DNA from: Thiohalomonas sp963783235
Lineage (GTDB): Bacteria; Pseudomonadota; Gammaproteobacteria; Thiohalomonadales; Thiohalomonadaceae
NCBI GenBank assembly: GCA_963783235.1
Contig: CAWAMN010000002.1
Coordinates: forward strand, 620,001 to 684,000
Length of the DNA: 64,000 nt
Reading direction: 5' to 3'
Shown: positions 55,314 to 63,964 of the stretch, piece after piece
Layout: each line of letters starts with the position of its first letter
How positions within the stretch are numbered: the stretch's first letter is position 1
The notes under the pieces: generated by a model
Databases searched by the model: none
Seen by the model: only the letters and a program-made list of their open reading frames with translations
What the model was told of the DNA's origin: nothing
Position numbers and translations under genes: made by a program

Positions 55314-56546
55314 ATGCCCACAATCCCCCGGCGGCTGCTCCGTTATCTTGTCCCCGAGCCGGTCCAGGTCAGCCGCAGTGAGATAGCCCGCAGCACGCTC
55401 GCCTCTTTTTTCGGCATGTTGGCCGTCACCGGTATCAGCGGTTTGATGCTGCCCGTTTCGGCCCTGCCGTTTGTAGCGGCCTCCATGGGGGCTTCCGCCG
55501 TACTGGTGTTCGCGCTGCCAGGCAGTCCGCTGGCCCAGCCGTGGCCGCTGGTGGGCTCCCATCTGATATCGGCATCGATTGGCGTAGCCGCCTGCCTCTG
55601 GATACCCGACCCGGTACCGGCGGCGGCCGCCGCCGTTTCACTTTCCATTCTGGCGATGTTCCTGACCCATACGCTGCACCCGCCGGGGGGGGCTGCAGCC
55701 CTTTTGCCGGTGGTCCTTGGCGATTCGGTCCGGGAGACGGGCTTTGCTTTTGTCCTCACCCCGGTGGCCATGAACGTGGTCGTGATGCTCGCGGCCGGCC
55801 TGGCGATCAACACCCTGGTGTTCGGTCGGCGCTATCCGGCCAAGCCCTATGAGCCCGAAGATACGGTGCACCACCGGGCCGACCCGCCTGCGCTGGATCG
55901 CATCGGTATCACCCACGGGGATCTTCACCAGGCGCTGATGGATCTCGATATCTACCTGGATGTGAGCGAGCAGGACCTGAACCGCATTTATCGCATGGCC
56001 GGAGCGCAGGCCTATCGGCGCCGCATGGGAGAAATCACCTGCGAGGACATTATGTCCCGCGATTTGATCACGGCAGATGTCGATACCGATGTGGAAAAGG
56101 CGTGGGCTCTGCTGCGGTATCACAAGATAAAAATCCTTCCGGTGGTCGATGAAGCCCGTCACGTGATCGGCATCCTGACGCTGGTCGACATCTTGAAGCG
56201 GGTGGATTTGAAGACCTACCACGGATTGGATGAAAGGCTGCTGCGTTTTATTCGACGCACACTCGGTATCCCGAACAGGCTCCCCAGACGGGTAGGCGAT
56301 ATCATGGCCCGTCCGGTGCTCACCGTGGACACCGATATGCACATCGCCGAGGTAGTCCCGCTGCTTTCGGATGCCGGCTATCACCATCTGCCTGTGGTCG
56401 ACCCGGACTACCGTCTGGTGGGCATGATCACCCAATCGGATCTCATCGCTGCACTCTATAACGGCTCTCTGGAGACGCAGGGCGAAACCGACGCTATCCT
56501 GCAGAAGGTCTTCCGCAGCGCCTCGGATCCCTCGGTCAGTGCCTGA
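55314..56546 (+). CDS. HPP-family membrane protein with C-terminal CBS pair
   Basis: 410 residues. The N-terminal half is an HPP domain with four or five helices; the eponymous motif is in LTHTLHPPGGAAALLPVVLG. The C-terminal half has two CBS domains (about 240-300 and 325-390; ILPVVDEARHVIGILTLVDI and HLPVVDPDYRLVGMITQSDL), which usually bind adenine nucleotides. A plastid/cyanobacterial HPP protein transports nitrite, and this gene has an FNR/DNR box and lies beside norCB and nirS, so a nitrite transport or regulatory role in denitrification is plausible but untested. AGAGAG precedes the ATG. Confidence 0.88.
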   Translation: MPTIPRRLLRYLVPEPVQVSRSEIARSTLASFFGMLAVTGISGLMLPVSALPFVAASMGASAVLVFALPGSPLAQPWPLVGSHLISASIGVAACLWIPDPVPAAAAAVSLSILAMFLTHTLHPPGGAAALLPVVLGDSVRETGFAFVLTPVAMNVVVMLAAGLAINTLVFGRRYPAKPYEPEDTVHHRADPPALDRIGITHGDLHQALMDLDIYLDVSEQDLNRIYRMAGAQAYRRRMGEITCEDIMSRDLITADVDTDVEKAWALLRYHKIKILPVVDEARHVIGILTLVDILKRVDLKTYHGLDERLLRFIRRTLGIPNRLPRRVGDIMARPVLTVDTDMHIAEVVPLLSDAGYHHLPVVDPDYRLVGMITQSDLIAALYNGSLETQGETDAILQKVFRSASDPSVSA

Positions 56547-56739
56547 GCAGGCGCACCCGAATCTGAATACGTGTTCGGTCATGGGGACCATCACTCCCCT
56601 CACCCCCCCTCCGTCCGGGAGAAGAGACTCCAGATGGATATCCTTTCGGAACGGATAATTGAGTGTGCCGGGCGCAAGCCTGCCCCCCATTTACACCAAT
56701 TATAAATATCCGCTGTATTCCTGACGCTTTAACTCAAAA

Positions 56740-56753
56740 TTGACTCAAGTCAA
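56740..56753 (+). promoter_or_regulatory. FNR/DNR box upstream of norCB
   Basis: TTGACTCAAGTCAA, perfectly palindromic and matching TTGAY-N4-RTCAA, 64 bp before norC. The remaining 270-bp gap after the HPP gene holds only a short degenerate CCCTCACCCC remnant of the dispersed repeats (about 56594-56632). Confidence 0.85.
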
Positions 56754-56767
56754 GGCGCCCTAACCCG

Positions 56768-56783
56768 CTATTAGCGCTAATAG
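56768..56783. promoter_or_regulatory. 16-bp perfect palindrome overlapping the predicted norC -10 region
   Basis: CTATTAGCGCTAATAG. Its centre is 29 bp downstream of the FNR/DNR box centre, so it falls where the -10 element of an FNR class II promoter would be. It could be a second operator giving dual control of norCB. Confidence 0.45.
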
Positions 56784-56816
56784 GCCCACGAACCATCATC
56801 CCAAAGGGGGCCTGTC

Positions 56817-57251
56817 ATGAGTGAAACTTTCACAAAAAGCATGGCCAGGAATATCTATCTGGGGGGAAGCGTCTTTTTCATCCTCCTGTTCCTGGCTTTA
56901 TCCTTCGATACCGTACAAACGCTGCCCGAGCGCGACAACCGGCAGAACATCACGCCACAGGTCGCTCTTGGTAAAAAAGTTTGGGAGGACAACGACTGCA
57001 TCGGATGCCATTCGCTGATGGGCGAAGGCGCCTACTTCGCTCCGGAACTGGTCAATGTCTATAACCGCTTCGGCGAGAACAAGGAGGCCATCAAGGGCTT
57101 CATCGCCGGCCGGCCTGTAGACGGCATCCCGGGCCGCCGCTCCATGCCCCAGTTCAACCTCTCCGACGAAGAGCTGAACGCCCTGGCCGAGTTTCTGAAG
57201 TACGCATCAGAAATCAACGCCGCCGGCTGGCCACCGAATATTCAGGGCTAA
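56817..57251 (+). CDS. norC: Nitric oxide reductase subunit C
   Basis: 144 residues, standard length. A membrane anchor (about 13-31, IYLGGSVFFILLFLALSF) is followed by a periplasmic monoheme cytochrome c with CIGCH (C61, C64, H65) and the distal methionine in PGRRSMPQFNLSDEELNALA. NorC accepts electrons from soluble cytochromes and passes them to NorB. AAAGGGGG lies just before ATG 56817. It is followed 17 bp later by norB, and the FNR/DNR box upstream fits anaerobic, NO-induced expression. Confidence 0.97.
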   Translation: MSETFTKSMARNIYLGGSVFFILLFLALSFDTVQTLPERDNRQNITPQVALGKKVWEDNDCIGCHSLMGEGAYFAPELVNVYNRFGENKEAIKGFIAGRPVDGIPGRRSMPQFNLSDEELNALAEFLKYASEINAAGWPPNIQG

Positions 57252-57268
57252 AGAAAGAGGGGAATGAT

Positions 57269-58675
57269 ATGAAATACCAATCACAATCCGTAGCAAAGCC
57301 CTACTTTTACGCCGCCATCGGCCTCTTTATCGGGCAGATACTGTTTGGCCTGATCATGGGCCTGCAGTATGTCATGGGCGATTTCCTGTTTCCGGAGATC
57401 CCTTTCAACGTGGCGCGCATGGTCCACACCAACCTGCTGATCGTCTGGCTTCTGTTCGGCTTCATGGGCGCCTCTTACTACCTGATACCGGAAGAGGCGG
57501 AACGGGAACTGTTCAGTCCCAAGTTGGCGCTGGCACTGTTCTGGATCTTCCTGGTTGCCGGAGCGCTGACCATCGTCGGTTACCTGGCTGTGCCCTACGC
57601 CACGCTGGCGGAAATGACGGGTAACGACCTTTTGCCGACCATGGGACGCGAATTCCTCGAACAGCCCACGATTACCAAGCTGGGCATCGTGGTGGTCGCC
57701 CTCGGCTTCCTCTATAACGTCGGCCTGACGGTGCTCACCGGACGCAAAACGGTAGTCAATATCGTGCTGTTGACCGGTCTGACCGGACTGGCGCTGCTGT
57801 TCCTGTTCTCCTTCTACAACCCGACCAACCTGGTGCTGGACAAGATGTTCTGGTGGTGGGTGGTTCACCTGTGGGTGGAGGGCGTCTGGGAGCTCATCCT
57901 CGGCGGCATCCTGGCGTTCGTGCTGATCAAGACCACGGGCGTGGATCGCGAGGTCATCGAGAAATGGCTCTACGTCATCATCGCCATGACGCTGATTACC
58001 GGCATCATCGGCACCGGTCACCATTACTTCTGGATTGGCACGCCGGAATACTGGCAGTACCTGGGTTCGATTTTCTCCGCCCTTGAGCCGATTCCGTTCT
58101 TCATGATGACCGTGTTCGCCTTCAATATGGTGAACAAACGCCGTAAACAGCATCCCAATAAAGCGGCTGTTCTCTGGGCGCTGGGCACGGCGGTGATGGC
58201 GTTCCTGGGCGCCGGCGTGTGGGGCTTCCTGCATACGCTCGCCCCGGTGAACTACTACACCCACGGCTCGCAGATCACGGCCGCACACGGCCACCTGGCG
58301 TTCTACGGCGCCTACGTGCTCATCGTGCTGACCATGATCTCCTACTCCATGCCCTATCTGCGCTGGGGACAGTCCGCTGCGCCCCAACGGGCACAGACCA
58401 TGGAGATGTGGTCGTTCTGGCTGATGACGGTTTCCATGACGTTCATCACCCTCTTCCTCACGGCCGCCGGCATTCTTCAGGTCTGGCTGCAGCGTGCGGC
58501 GGAGGACCCGCTTCCGTTCATGGTGGTTCAGGACAAGATCGCCCTGTTCTACTGGATGCGTGAGGTCGCCGGACTGGTGTTCTTTGTGGGTCTTCTCGTC
58601 TACCTGGCCAGTTTCTTCGTGAAAAACGAAGAGCCTTCGACCATTGCTGACGAAGAATCGGCCGCACTGGCCTGA
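57269..58675 (+). CDS. norB: Nitric oxide reductase subunit B
   Basis: 468 residues with twelve membrane helices, a heme-copper oxidase relative that reduces NO to N2O at a heme b3/non-heme iron centre. Histidine ligands are seen in ARMVHTNLLIVW (heme b), VVHLWVEGVWE (iron ligand with its characteristic glutamates), GTGHHYFW (two iron ligands) and AAHGHLAFYGAY (b3 and b ligands). No quinol-oxidase N-terminal extension is present and norC precedes, so it is the cNOR type. AGAGGGG precedes the ATG. No norD or norQ follows; a hairpin ends the operon. Confidence 0.97.
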   Translation: MKYQSQSVAKPYFYAAIGLFIGQILFGLIMGLQYVMGDFLFPEIPFNVARMVHTNLLIVWLLFGFMGASYYLIPEEAERELFSPKLALALFWIFLVAGALTIVGYLAVPYATLAEMTGNDLLPTMGREFLEQPTITKLGIVVVALGFLYNVGLTVLTGRKTVVNIVLLTGLTGLALLFLFSFYNPTNLVLDKMFWWWVVHLWVEGVWELILGGILAFVLIKTTGVDREVIEKWLYVIIAMTLITGIIGTGHHYFWIGTPEYWQYLGSIFSALEPIPFFMMTVFAFNMVNKRRKQHPNKAAVLWALGTAVMAFLGAGVWGFLHTLAPVNYYTHGSQITAAHGHLAFYGAYVLIVLTMISYSMPYLRWGQSAAPQRAQTMEMWSFWLMTVSMTFITLFLTAAGILQVWLQRAAEDPLPFMVVQDKIALFYWMREVAGLVFFVGLLVYLASFFVKNEEPSTIADEESAALA

Positions 58676-58688
58676 GTGTAACTTCGAT

Positions 58689-58713
58689 TTGGGGGATGCT
58701 CAGCATCCCCCAA
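58689..58713 (+). terminator. Strong hairpin after norB
   Basis: TTGGGGGATGC pairs with GCATCCCCCAA around a three-base loop, thirteen bases past the norB stop. No long T run follows, so factor-independent termination is likely but not certain. Confidence 0.55.
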
Positions 58714-58832
58714 CCTTCTCCATCCTCCGCACTACCTTCGCTTGGCGCCCGTGGCCATTCCGGCGAAACCCGTTGAGTCCCCCCGGATCAACGGCGCCAA
58801 CCACGGGCCGCCTTTTTTACCTCACCTGAATC

Positions 58833-59100
58833 TAGGGCCTGTTGACGTTTCATCTTCACCACTGCTGGCGGCCATTTTTTCGTCCAGCGAGGCAGAAGGA
58901 GCGTAGTTTGGTTGTTCCAAATAAGCGACTGATAACGAAGCTGGGCGGAAAAATGGCCCCAGCCCGAAGGGTTGAGGCTGAAAATCCACCACTCTTCGTT
59001 GTTCGTCGTTCATTTGGAATAACCAAACTTCTCTCCTCTCGCCTCGATTGGTGAATTTTCAGCCTCAACAGAGGCGAAGATGAAACGTCAACAGGCCCTA
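58833..59100. mobile_element. 268-bp MITE-like element with perfect 25-bp inverted ends
   Basis: TAGGGCCTGTTGACGTTTCA (58833 on) and its complement ending at 59100 match over 25 bp. Inside is a second, looser inverted repeat (TTTGGTTGTTCCAAATAA against TTTGGAATAACCAAA). No gene of its own is present. It lies in the 811-bp space between norB and nirS, which otherwise holds the norB hairpin, an AT-rich strip (59150-59340) with no ORF I can support, and the nirS box. The sequence is unrelated to the 3422-3691 element apart from the end motif. Confidence 0.75.
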
Positions 59101-59383
59101 AACACCAGCCACTGGTCGGCAACTTTTTTGCCGGCCAACCCCTGCCTTCATATATTTTTTCGATATCGACATCACACTGCTTAATAAAACATTTGCGGAT
59201 TGTGACACAACCCTCATTTTTAACTTCGCCCCTTCCTGGTTTCTTTGAAAAACGCGATTCACCATAGCGCCACGCGGCAAACAATACTCCCGGAATATTA
59301 GAAAACGCTCTTTAAGGATTATAACGGCAACAGAAACCGTTTGAGGGTGCCACTTCCTTCCCTAACAAATTTTTTAAGCCTAT

Positions 59384-59397
59384 TGATGCAGATCAAG
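59384..59397 (+). promoter_or_regulatory. FNR/DNR box upstream of nirS
   Basis: TTGATGCAGATCAA, a full match to TTGAT-N4-ATCAA, 90 bp before the chosen nirS start. Class II spacing puts the transcript start near 59432. Confidence 0.85.
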
Positions 59398-59486
59398 GAT
59401 AGGCTTCGGGATCAGAACTACAACAGTCCTACATGCAACAGGGTTTTAGTTCGTCACCACGAGCGCGACCAAAAGGGGAAAAAACG

Positions 59487-61115
59487 ATGAAGGTCCATTT
59501 CACACTATCCGCAATCGGCCTGGCCATCGGCATGACACTCGCCGGTGCCGCACCGGCGGTTGCCGCCGGCAAGCCGACTCTTTCGGAAAAAGATTTCGAG
59601 CACGCCAAGAACCTCTACTTCCAGCGATGCGCCGGCTGTCACGGTGTCCTTCGCAAAGGGGCCACCGGCAAGAATCTCGAGCCGAAGAACACGCTCGAAA
59701 AAGGCCAAAAGCGCCTTGAGAGGATCATCACCTGGGGTACCGAAGGCGGGATGAACAACTTTGACGATATCCTCAGCAAAGACGATATCAAGAAGCTTGC
59801 CACCTATATCCAGATGGATCCGCCCGAGCCGCCGGAGATGTCTCTGGCGCAGATGAAGAAGACCTGGAAACAGCACATCAAGCCCGAAGACTATCCGACC
59901 AAACCGCTGCACAACCGCAACTGGAAGAACTTCTTCGTGGTTATCGAGCGCGACGTCGGCAAGGTGGCCATCATCGATGGCGACAAGCACGAGGTCGTCA
60001 CCCATATCCCGACCGGCTACGCCGTACACGTTATCAAGGCCCTGGAGCACTCGAAGGTTTCCAAGTCCGAAGCCGAGCCGGGCCGCTTCTGGTACACCAT
60101 GGGCCGCGACGGCAAGATGACCAAGATCGACCTCTGGCAGAAGCCTGAGAACATGCTGGTGGCCGAATCACAGGTCGCCTACGATGCCCGCGATGTCGCG
60201 GTCTCCGGCGACGGCAAGTACGTCATCGGCGGCGGCTATTGGCCCCCGCACTTCGTCATCTCCGATGCCAGGACCATGGAGCCTCTGAAGGTGGTCTCCA
60301 CACGCGGCACCAACGTCGATGGCGAATATGTCGAAGAGTCCCGCGTCGCGGCCATTTACGACACGCCCAATGAGACCTCCTGGCTGGTGGCAGCCAAAGA
60401 GCTCGGTCAGATGTGGCAGGTCGACTACTCGGACATCGACAATCTGCGCATCGAGAAGATCGATTCGGCCAAGTTCCTGCACGATGGCTTCTTTGATCCG
60501 ACCGGGCGCTACTTCCAGATCGCGGCCAACGCCTCGAACAAGATGGTCGTCATCGATAGTAAGGATCGCAAACTGGAGGCGATGATCGACGTCGACAAGC
60601 TTCCTCACCCGGGTCCGGGCGCCAACTGGAACGACCCCAAGTGCGGACCCGTGGGCGGCACCACCCACCTGGGTGTCGGCAAGGTCACCGTCTGGGGTAA
60701 TGACCCGGCCGGCCATCCGGATCAGGCCTGGAAGACCTGCTACACCGTCAAGACCGATGGCCCGGGCGTATTCATCCGTACCCATCCCAAGAGCAAGTAC
60801 TTCTGGGTGGATCAGACCAAACACCCGGAGCCGGAGATTCAGCAGTCGATCAAGGTCATCGACAAGAACTCGCGGAAGGTGGTCAAAACCATTCGCCTCA
60901 CCAAGACCGAGGGCTACGCCGCCGTGCACATGGAGTTCAATGCTGACGGGAGTGAGGTCTGGGTCTCGATGTGGAACCGCAAGGACAGCACGAAGCCGAA
61001 CGGCGAGATCGTTGTCTTCGATGCGGATACGCTGAAAGAGAAGACCCGTATCAAGGGTCTGTATGCACCGACCGGTAAGTTCAATGTCACCAACCGCGTC
61101 GAGCACGTAACCTGA
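59487..61115 (+). CDS. nirS: Cytochrome cd1 nitrite reductase
   Basis: 542 residues from ATG 59487 (MKVHFTLSAIGLAIGMTLAG), with AAAAGGGG upstream and a signal peptide cleaved after about AAPAVAA; the in-frame ATG 18 codons earlier is rejected. The N-terminal cytochrome c domain has RCAGCHG (C48, C51, H52). The eight-bladed d1-heme propeller follows, with IPTGYAVHVIKAL (proximal His) and active-site histidines in AKFLHDGFFDPTGRYF and GGTTHLGVGKVTVW. It reduces nitrite to NO in the periplasm. d1-heme biosynthesis genes are not within the window but may begin just past it. Confidence 0.97.
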   Translation: MKVHFTLSAIGLAIGMTLAGAAPAVAAGKPTLSEKDFEHAKNLYFQRCAGCHGVLRKGATGKNLEPKNTLEKGQKRLERIITWGTEGGMNNFDDILSKDDIKKLATYIQMDPPEPPEMSLAQMKKTWKQHIKPEDYPTKPLHNRNWKNFFVVIERDVGKVAIIDGDKHEVVTHIPTGYAVHVIKALEHSKVSKSEAEPGRFWYTMGRDGKMTKIDLWQKPENMLVAESQVAYDARDVAVSGDGKYVIGGGYWPPHFVISDARTMEPLKVVSTRGTNVDGEYVEESRVAAIYDTPNETSWLVAAKELGQMWQVDYSDIDNLRIEKIDSAKFLHDGFFDPTGRYFQIAANASNKMVVIDSKDRKLEAMIDVDKLPHPGPGANWNDPKCGPVGGTTHLGVGKVTVWGNDPAGHPDQAWKTCYTVKTDGPGVFIRTHPKSKYFWVDQTKHPEPEIQQSIKVIDKNSRKVVKTIRLTKTEGYAAVHMEFNADGSEVWVSMWNRKDSTKPNGEIVVFDADTLKEKTRIKGLYAPTGKFNVTNRVEHVT

Positions 61116-61152
61116 TCCCGTCACAGGATCATCACGTGTCGTAAAAGCAGAC

Positions 61153-61178
61153 CGGCGGGTTGAGCAATCAACCCGCCG
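61153..61178 (+). terminator. Hairpin between nirS and the NirT fusion gene
   Basis: Perfect 11-bp stem CGGCGGGTTGA / TCAACCCGCCG closed by a GCAA tetraloop, 37 bp after the nirS stop. It lacks a T tract, so it may attenuate or stabilise rather than fully stop the message. Confidence 0.5.
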
Positions 61179-61222
61179 TGTCCTCTCAGCCATCGGCTCA
61201 CTCTGGCAAAGGGCGAAGCACA

Positions 61223-63850
61223 ATGTCTAGCGCAGAACACAAGCCGCGCCTCCTATCCCGAAAAGTCCTGTTCGGCGCCAGCATCGCAGGCGCGGTTTTC
61301 TTCATGGTGGTCGGTATCATCTTTTGGGGCGGCTTCAATACCGCCATGGAAGCCACCAACCAACTCGAATTCTGCATCTCGTGCCACGAGATGGAGGACA
61401 CCGTCTACCAGGAATACAAACAGACGGTCCACTACAACAATCGCAGCGGCGTACGCGCCACCTGCCCCGATTGCCATGTGCCGGATCCCTGGGTTCACAA
61501 GGTCATCCGCAAGATCAAGGCCTCCAAAGAGGTGTGGGGCAAACTGACCGGCAGCATCGACACCCCGGAGAAGTTCGAAGCCAAGCGCCTCGAGCTGGCC
61601 ATGAATGAGTGGCAGCGGATGAAAGACACCGACTCCCGGGAGTGCCGCAACTGTCACGACTGGTCCTCCATGAACCCCGCGAACCAGAAAAAGCGTTCGC
61701 GCAAACAGCATATGTTTGCCATGGAGCAGGGGCAGACCTGTATCGACTGCCACAAAGGCATCGCCCATCACTCGGTCCGGAACAAGCTGACCGAGGCCCA
61801 AATCGCCGAACTGGAGGCACCGGATCCCACCCACAGCCGCGAACTGCCGCCGCAGTGGGTGGCCTTCCTGAAGAAACAGGAAGAGGAAGAGCGACTGGCG
61901 GCCGAGCAGGCCAAAAAGGCCCGCGAACAGGCGGCCGCCGAGCGTGCGGCTACGGCACCGGCTGCGTCCGCCGGCGCCAACGGTATGCCCGACTGGACGG
62001 GTGTCCCGGCCCGCGAGGTCACCCTCTTTTATCCCGGCCAGACCTCGATGGAGTGGGTCCTGAACGGCAGTCGCCATGGTGGCGCCCGCGTCTACAAAAA
62101 GGCCGGTGATCGCTGCTTCGATTGCCACGAGGGCGAAGAGGCGATGATGGGCAAGAAGATGGTCAGCGGCGAAAAGGCCGAGGAGACCCCCATCCCCGGC
62201 AAGCGCCCCGGTATACCCGTGGAGGTCAAGGCGGCGCACGATGGTGAAAACCTCTACATGCGTTTCAGCTGGCCCGATAGCGAACACGTACCGGTGCCGT
62301 TCGTCGATGGCGGCAAGATGGATCCGGAAAACCCGGTGAAACTGGCGGTGATGATTGCCACTGACGAGGTCGAGGAAGCGGCCCAGGCCGGATGCTGGGG
62401 AACCTGTCACCACGACGCCCGTACCATGCCGGATACCCCGGAGGGCAAGGAGGTCACCAAGTACATCGCCGAAAGTCGTACCGATATCTCGGTCCGCAGC
62501 GAGCCGCGCGGCGGCTGGGACAAGCGCAAGGGCGATGCGGAGGTCCAGGCCGAACTCGATGCCAATCATTTCATGGATCTGCTGCGCTACCAGCTCGGCA
62601 CCGGCAAGAGCGAGGATGGCTACATCCTCGGCGATCGGGTGATGACGGGTGGCCAGGGCGTGGAGTTCAGCGCCGAGAAGCAGGACGGCAACTGGGTGGT
62701 CACCATGAAGCGAAAGCTCACCTCCGACCAGCCCGGCGACCTGTCGCTGGCAGCCGATCAGCTTTACAACATCGGCTTTGCCATTCATGACGACTACGCC
62801 GCCGCCCGCTTCCATCACGTTTCGCTCGGTTTCAAACTCGGTTTCGACAATCCGGATGCCGAGATCAACGCGGTCAAGCGCGAGGTGAGCGGTTCGGCAC
62901 CGGTGAAGGCGGCCTCCGCCAAGCCGGCGGCGGGCGGCAGCGGGAACGGGAGCGTGAACTGGGATCTCGCCTCCACCCGGGAGGTTACGCTCTTCTACCC
63001 CGGCCAGACCTCCATGGAGTGGGTATTGAACGGAAGCCGTCATGGCGGTGCCCGGGTCTACAAAAAGGCCGGTGATCGCTGCTTTGATTGCCACGAGGGC
63101 GAAGAGGCGATGATGGGCGAGAAGATGGTCACCGGTAAAAAAGCCGAAGAGACCCCCATCCCCGGCAAGCGCCCGGGCATTCCCGTGGAGGTCAAGGCCG
63201 CCCACGACGGGGAGAACCTCTACCTGCGCTTCAGTTGGCCCGATAGCGGGCACGTCCCGGTACCCTTCGTCGACGGTGGCAAGATGGACCCGGAAAACCC
63301 GGTGAAGCTGGCCCTCATGATCGCCAACGATGACGTGGAGGAAGCCGGCCAGGCCGGTTGTTGGGGTACCTGTCATCACGATGCGCGCTCCATGCCGGAT
63401 GCCCCTGCGGACCAGGAGGTGACCAAATATATCGTCGAGAGTCGGACCGATATCTCGGTTCGCAGCGAACCGCGCGGCGGCTGGGACAAGCGCAAGAGCG
63501 ATGGCGAGATCCAGACGGCCCTTGAAGAGGGCCGGTTCATGGACCTGCTGCGCTTCAAGGTCGGCACGGGAGAGAGCGAGGACGGCTTCGTCCTGGCCGA
63601 CCGCGTGATGGAGGGCGGCCAGGGTGCGGAATTTAACGCCGAAAAGCTGGACAACACCTGGGTGGTGACCATGAAACGTCGGCTGGTATCCGATCACGCC
63701 GGCGATATCTCCCTGGCGACCGACCAGCTCTACAACCTGGGCTTTGCCATTCACGACGACTACAGCAATGCCCGGTTTCACCACGTTTCACTCGGCTTCA
63801 AGCTCGGGTTCGACAATCCCGAGGCCGAAATCAACGCCATCGGGATGTAA
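61223..63850 (+). CDS. NirT/NapC-type tetraheme cytochrome fused to two tandem diheme (ethylbenzene-dehydrogenase-like) domains
   Basis: 875 residues from ATG 61223 (MSSAEHKPRLLSRKVLFGAS). Residues 1-215 are a NirT/NapC protein: membrane anchor 16-38 and hemes at CISCH (51), CPDCH (81), CRNCH (141), CIDCH (173). A charged then Ala-rich linker (218-260) leads to two near-identical copies of a domain, about 264-551 and 586-873 (offset 322). Each has CFDCH (298; 620) and CWGTCH (391; 713), so up to eight hemes. The repeated domain resembles the heme-binding ethylbenzene-dehydrogenase-like fold (TLFYPGQTSMEWVLNGSRHG, FHHVSLGFKLGFDNP). The two copies differ largely by silent changes, implying recent duplication. 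It should take electrons from quinol to the periplasm; NirS, just upstream, is the likely recipient. Confidence 0.9.
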   Translation: MSSAEHKPRLLSRKVLFGASIAGAVFFMVVGIIFWGGFNTAMEATNQLEFCISCHEMEDTVYQEYKQTVHYNNRSGVRATCPDCHVPDPWVHKVIRKIKASKEVWGKLTGSIDTPEKFEAKRLELAMNEWQRMKDTDSRECRNCHDWSSMNPANQKKRSRKQHMFAMEQGQTCIDCHKGIAHHSVRNKLTEAQIAELEAPDPTHSRELPPQWVAFLKKQEEEERLAAEQAKKAREQAAAERAATAPAASAGANGMPDWTGVPAREVTLFYPGQTSMEWVLNGSRHGGARVYKKAGDRCFDCHEGEEAMMGKKMVSGEKAEETPIPGKRPGIPVEVKAAHDGENLYMRFSWPDSEHVPVPFVDGGKMDPENPVKLAVMIATDEVEEAAQAGCWGTCHHDARTMPDTPEGKEVTKYIAESRTDISVRSEPRGGWDKRKGDAEVQAELDANHFMDLLRYQLGTGKSEDGYILGDRVMTGGQGVEFSAEKQDGNWVVTMKRKLTSDQPGDLSLAADQLYNIGFAIHDDYAAARFHHVSLGFKLGFDNPDAEINAVKREVSGSAPVKAASAKPAAGGSGNGSVNWDLASTREVTLFYPGQTSMEWVLNGSRHGGARVYKKAGDRCFDCHEGEEAMMGEKMVTGKKAEETPIPGKRPGIPVEVKAAHDGENLYLRFSWPDSGHVPVPFVDGGKMDPENPVKLALMIANDDVEEAGQAGCWGTCHHDARSMPDAPADQEVTKYIVESRTDISVRSEPRGGWDKRKSDGEIQTALEEGRFMDLLRFKVGTGESEDGFVLADRVMEGGQGAEFNAEKLDNTWVVTMKRRLVSDHAGDISLATDQLYNLGFAIHDDYSNARFHHVSLGFKLGFDNPEAEINAIGM

Positions 63851-63964
63851 GCCGCCGGAACAGTGCCCAGGGAGGGGCACCGAGTTCCCGGCTTGATATA
63901 GGTCATGGGAAATAGGGGAAAAAGGATCGACAGTCGGAACGAGGATAAAAAAGGGGAACCCATA

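Noticed and set aside
59110..59340. Genes in the AT-rich strip before nirS
   Set aside because: Only a 60-residue minus ORF without ribosome site or recognisable sequence; probably regulatory or neutral spacer.
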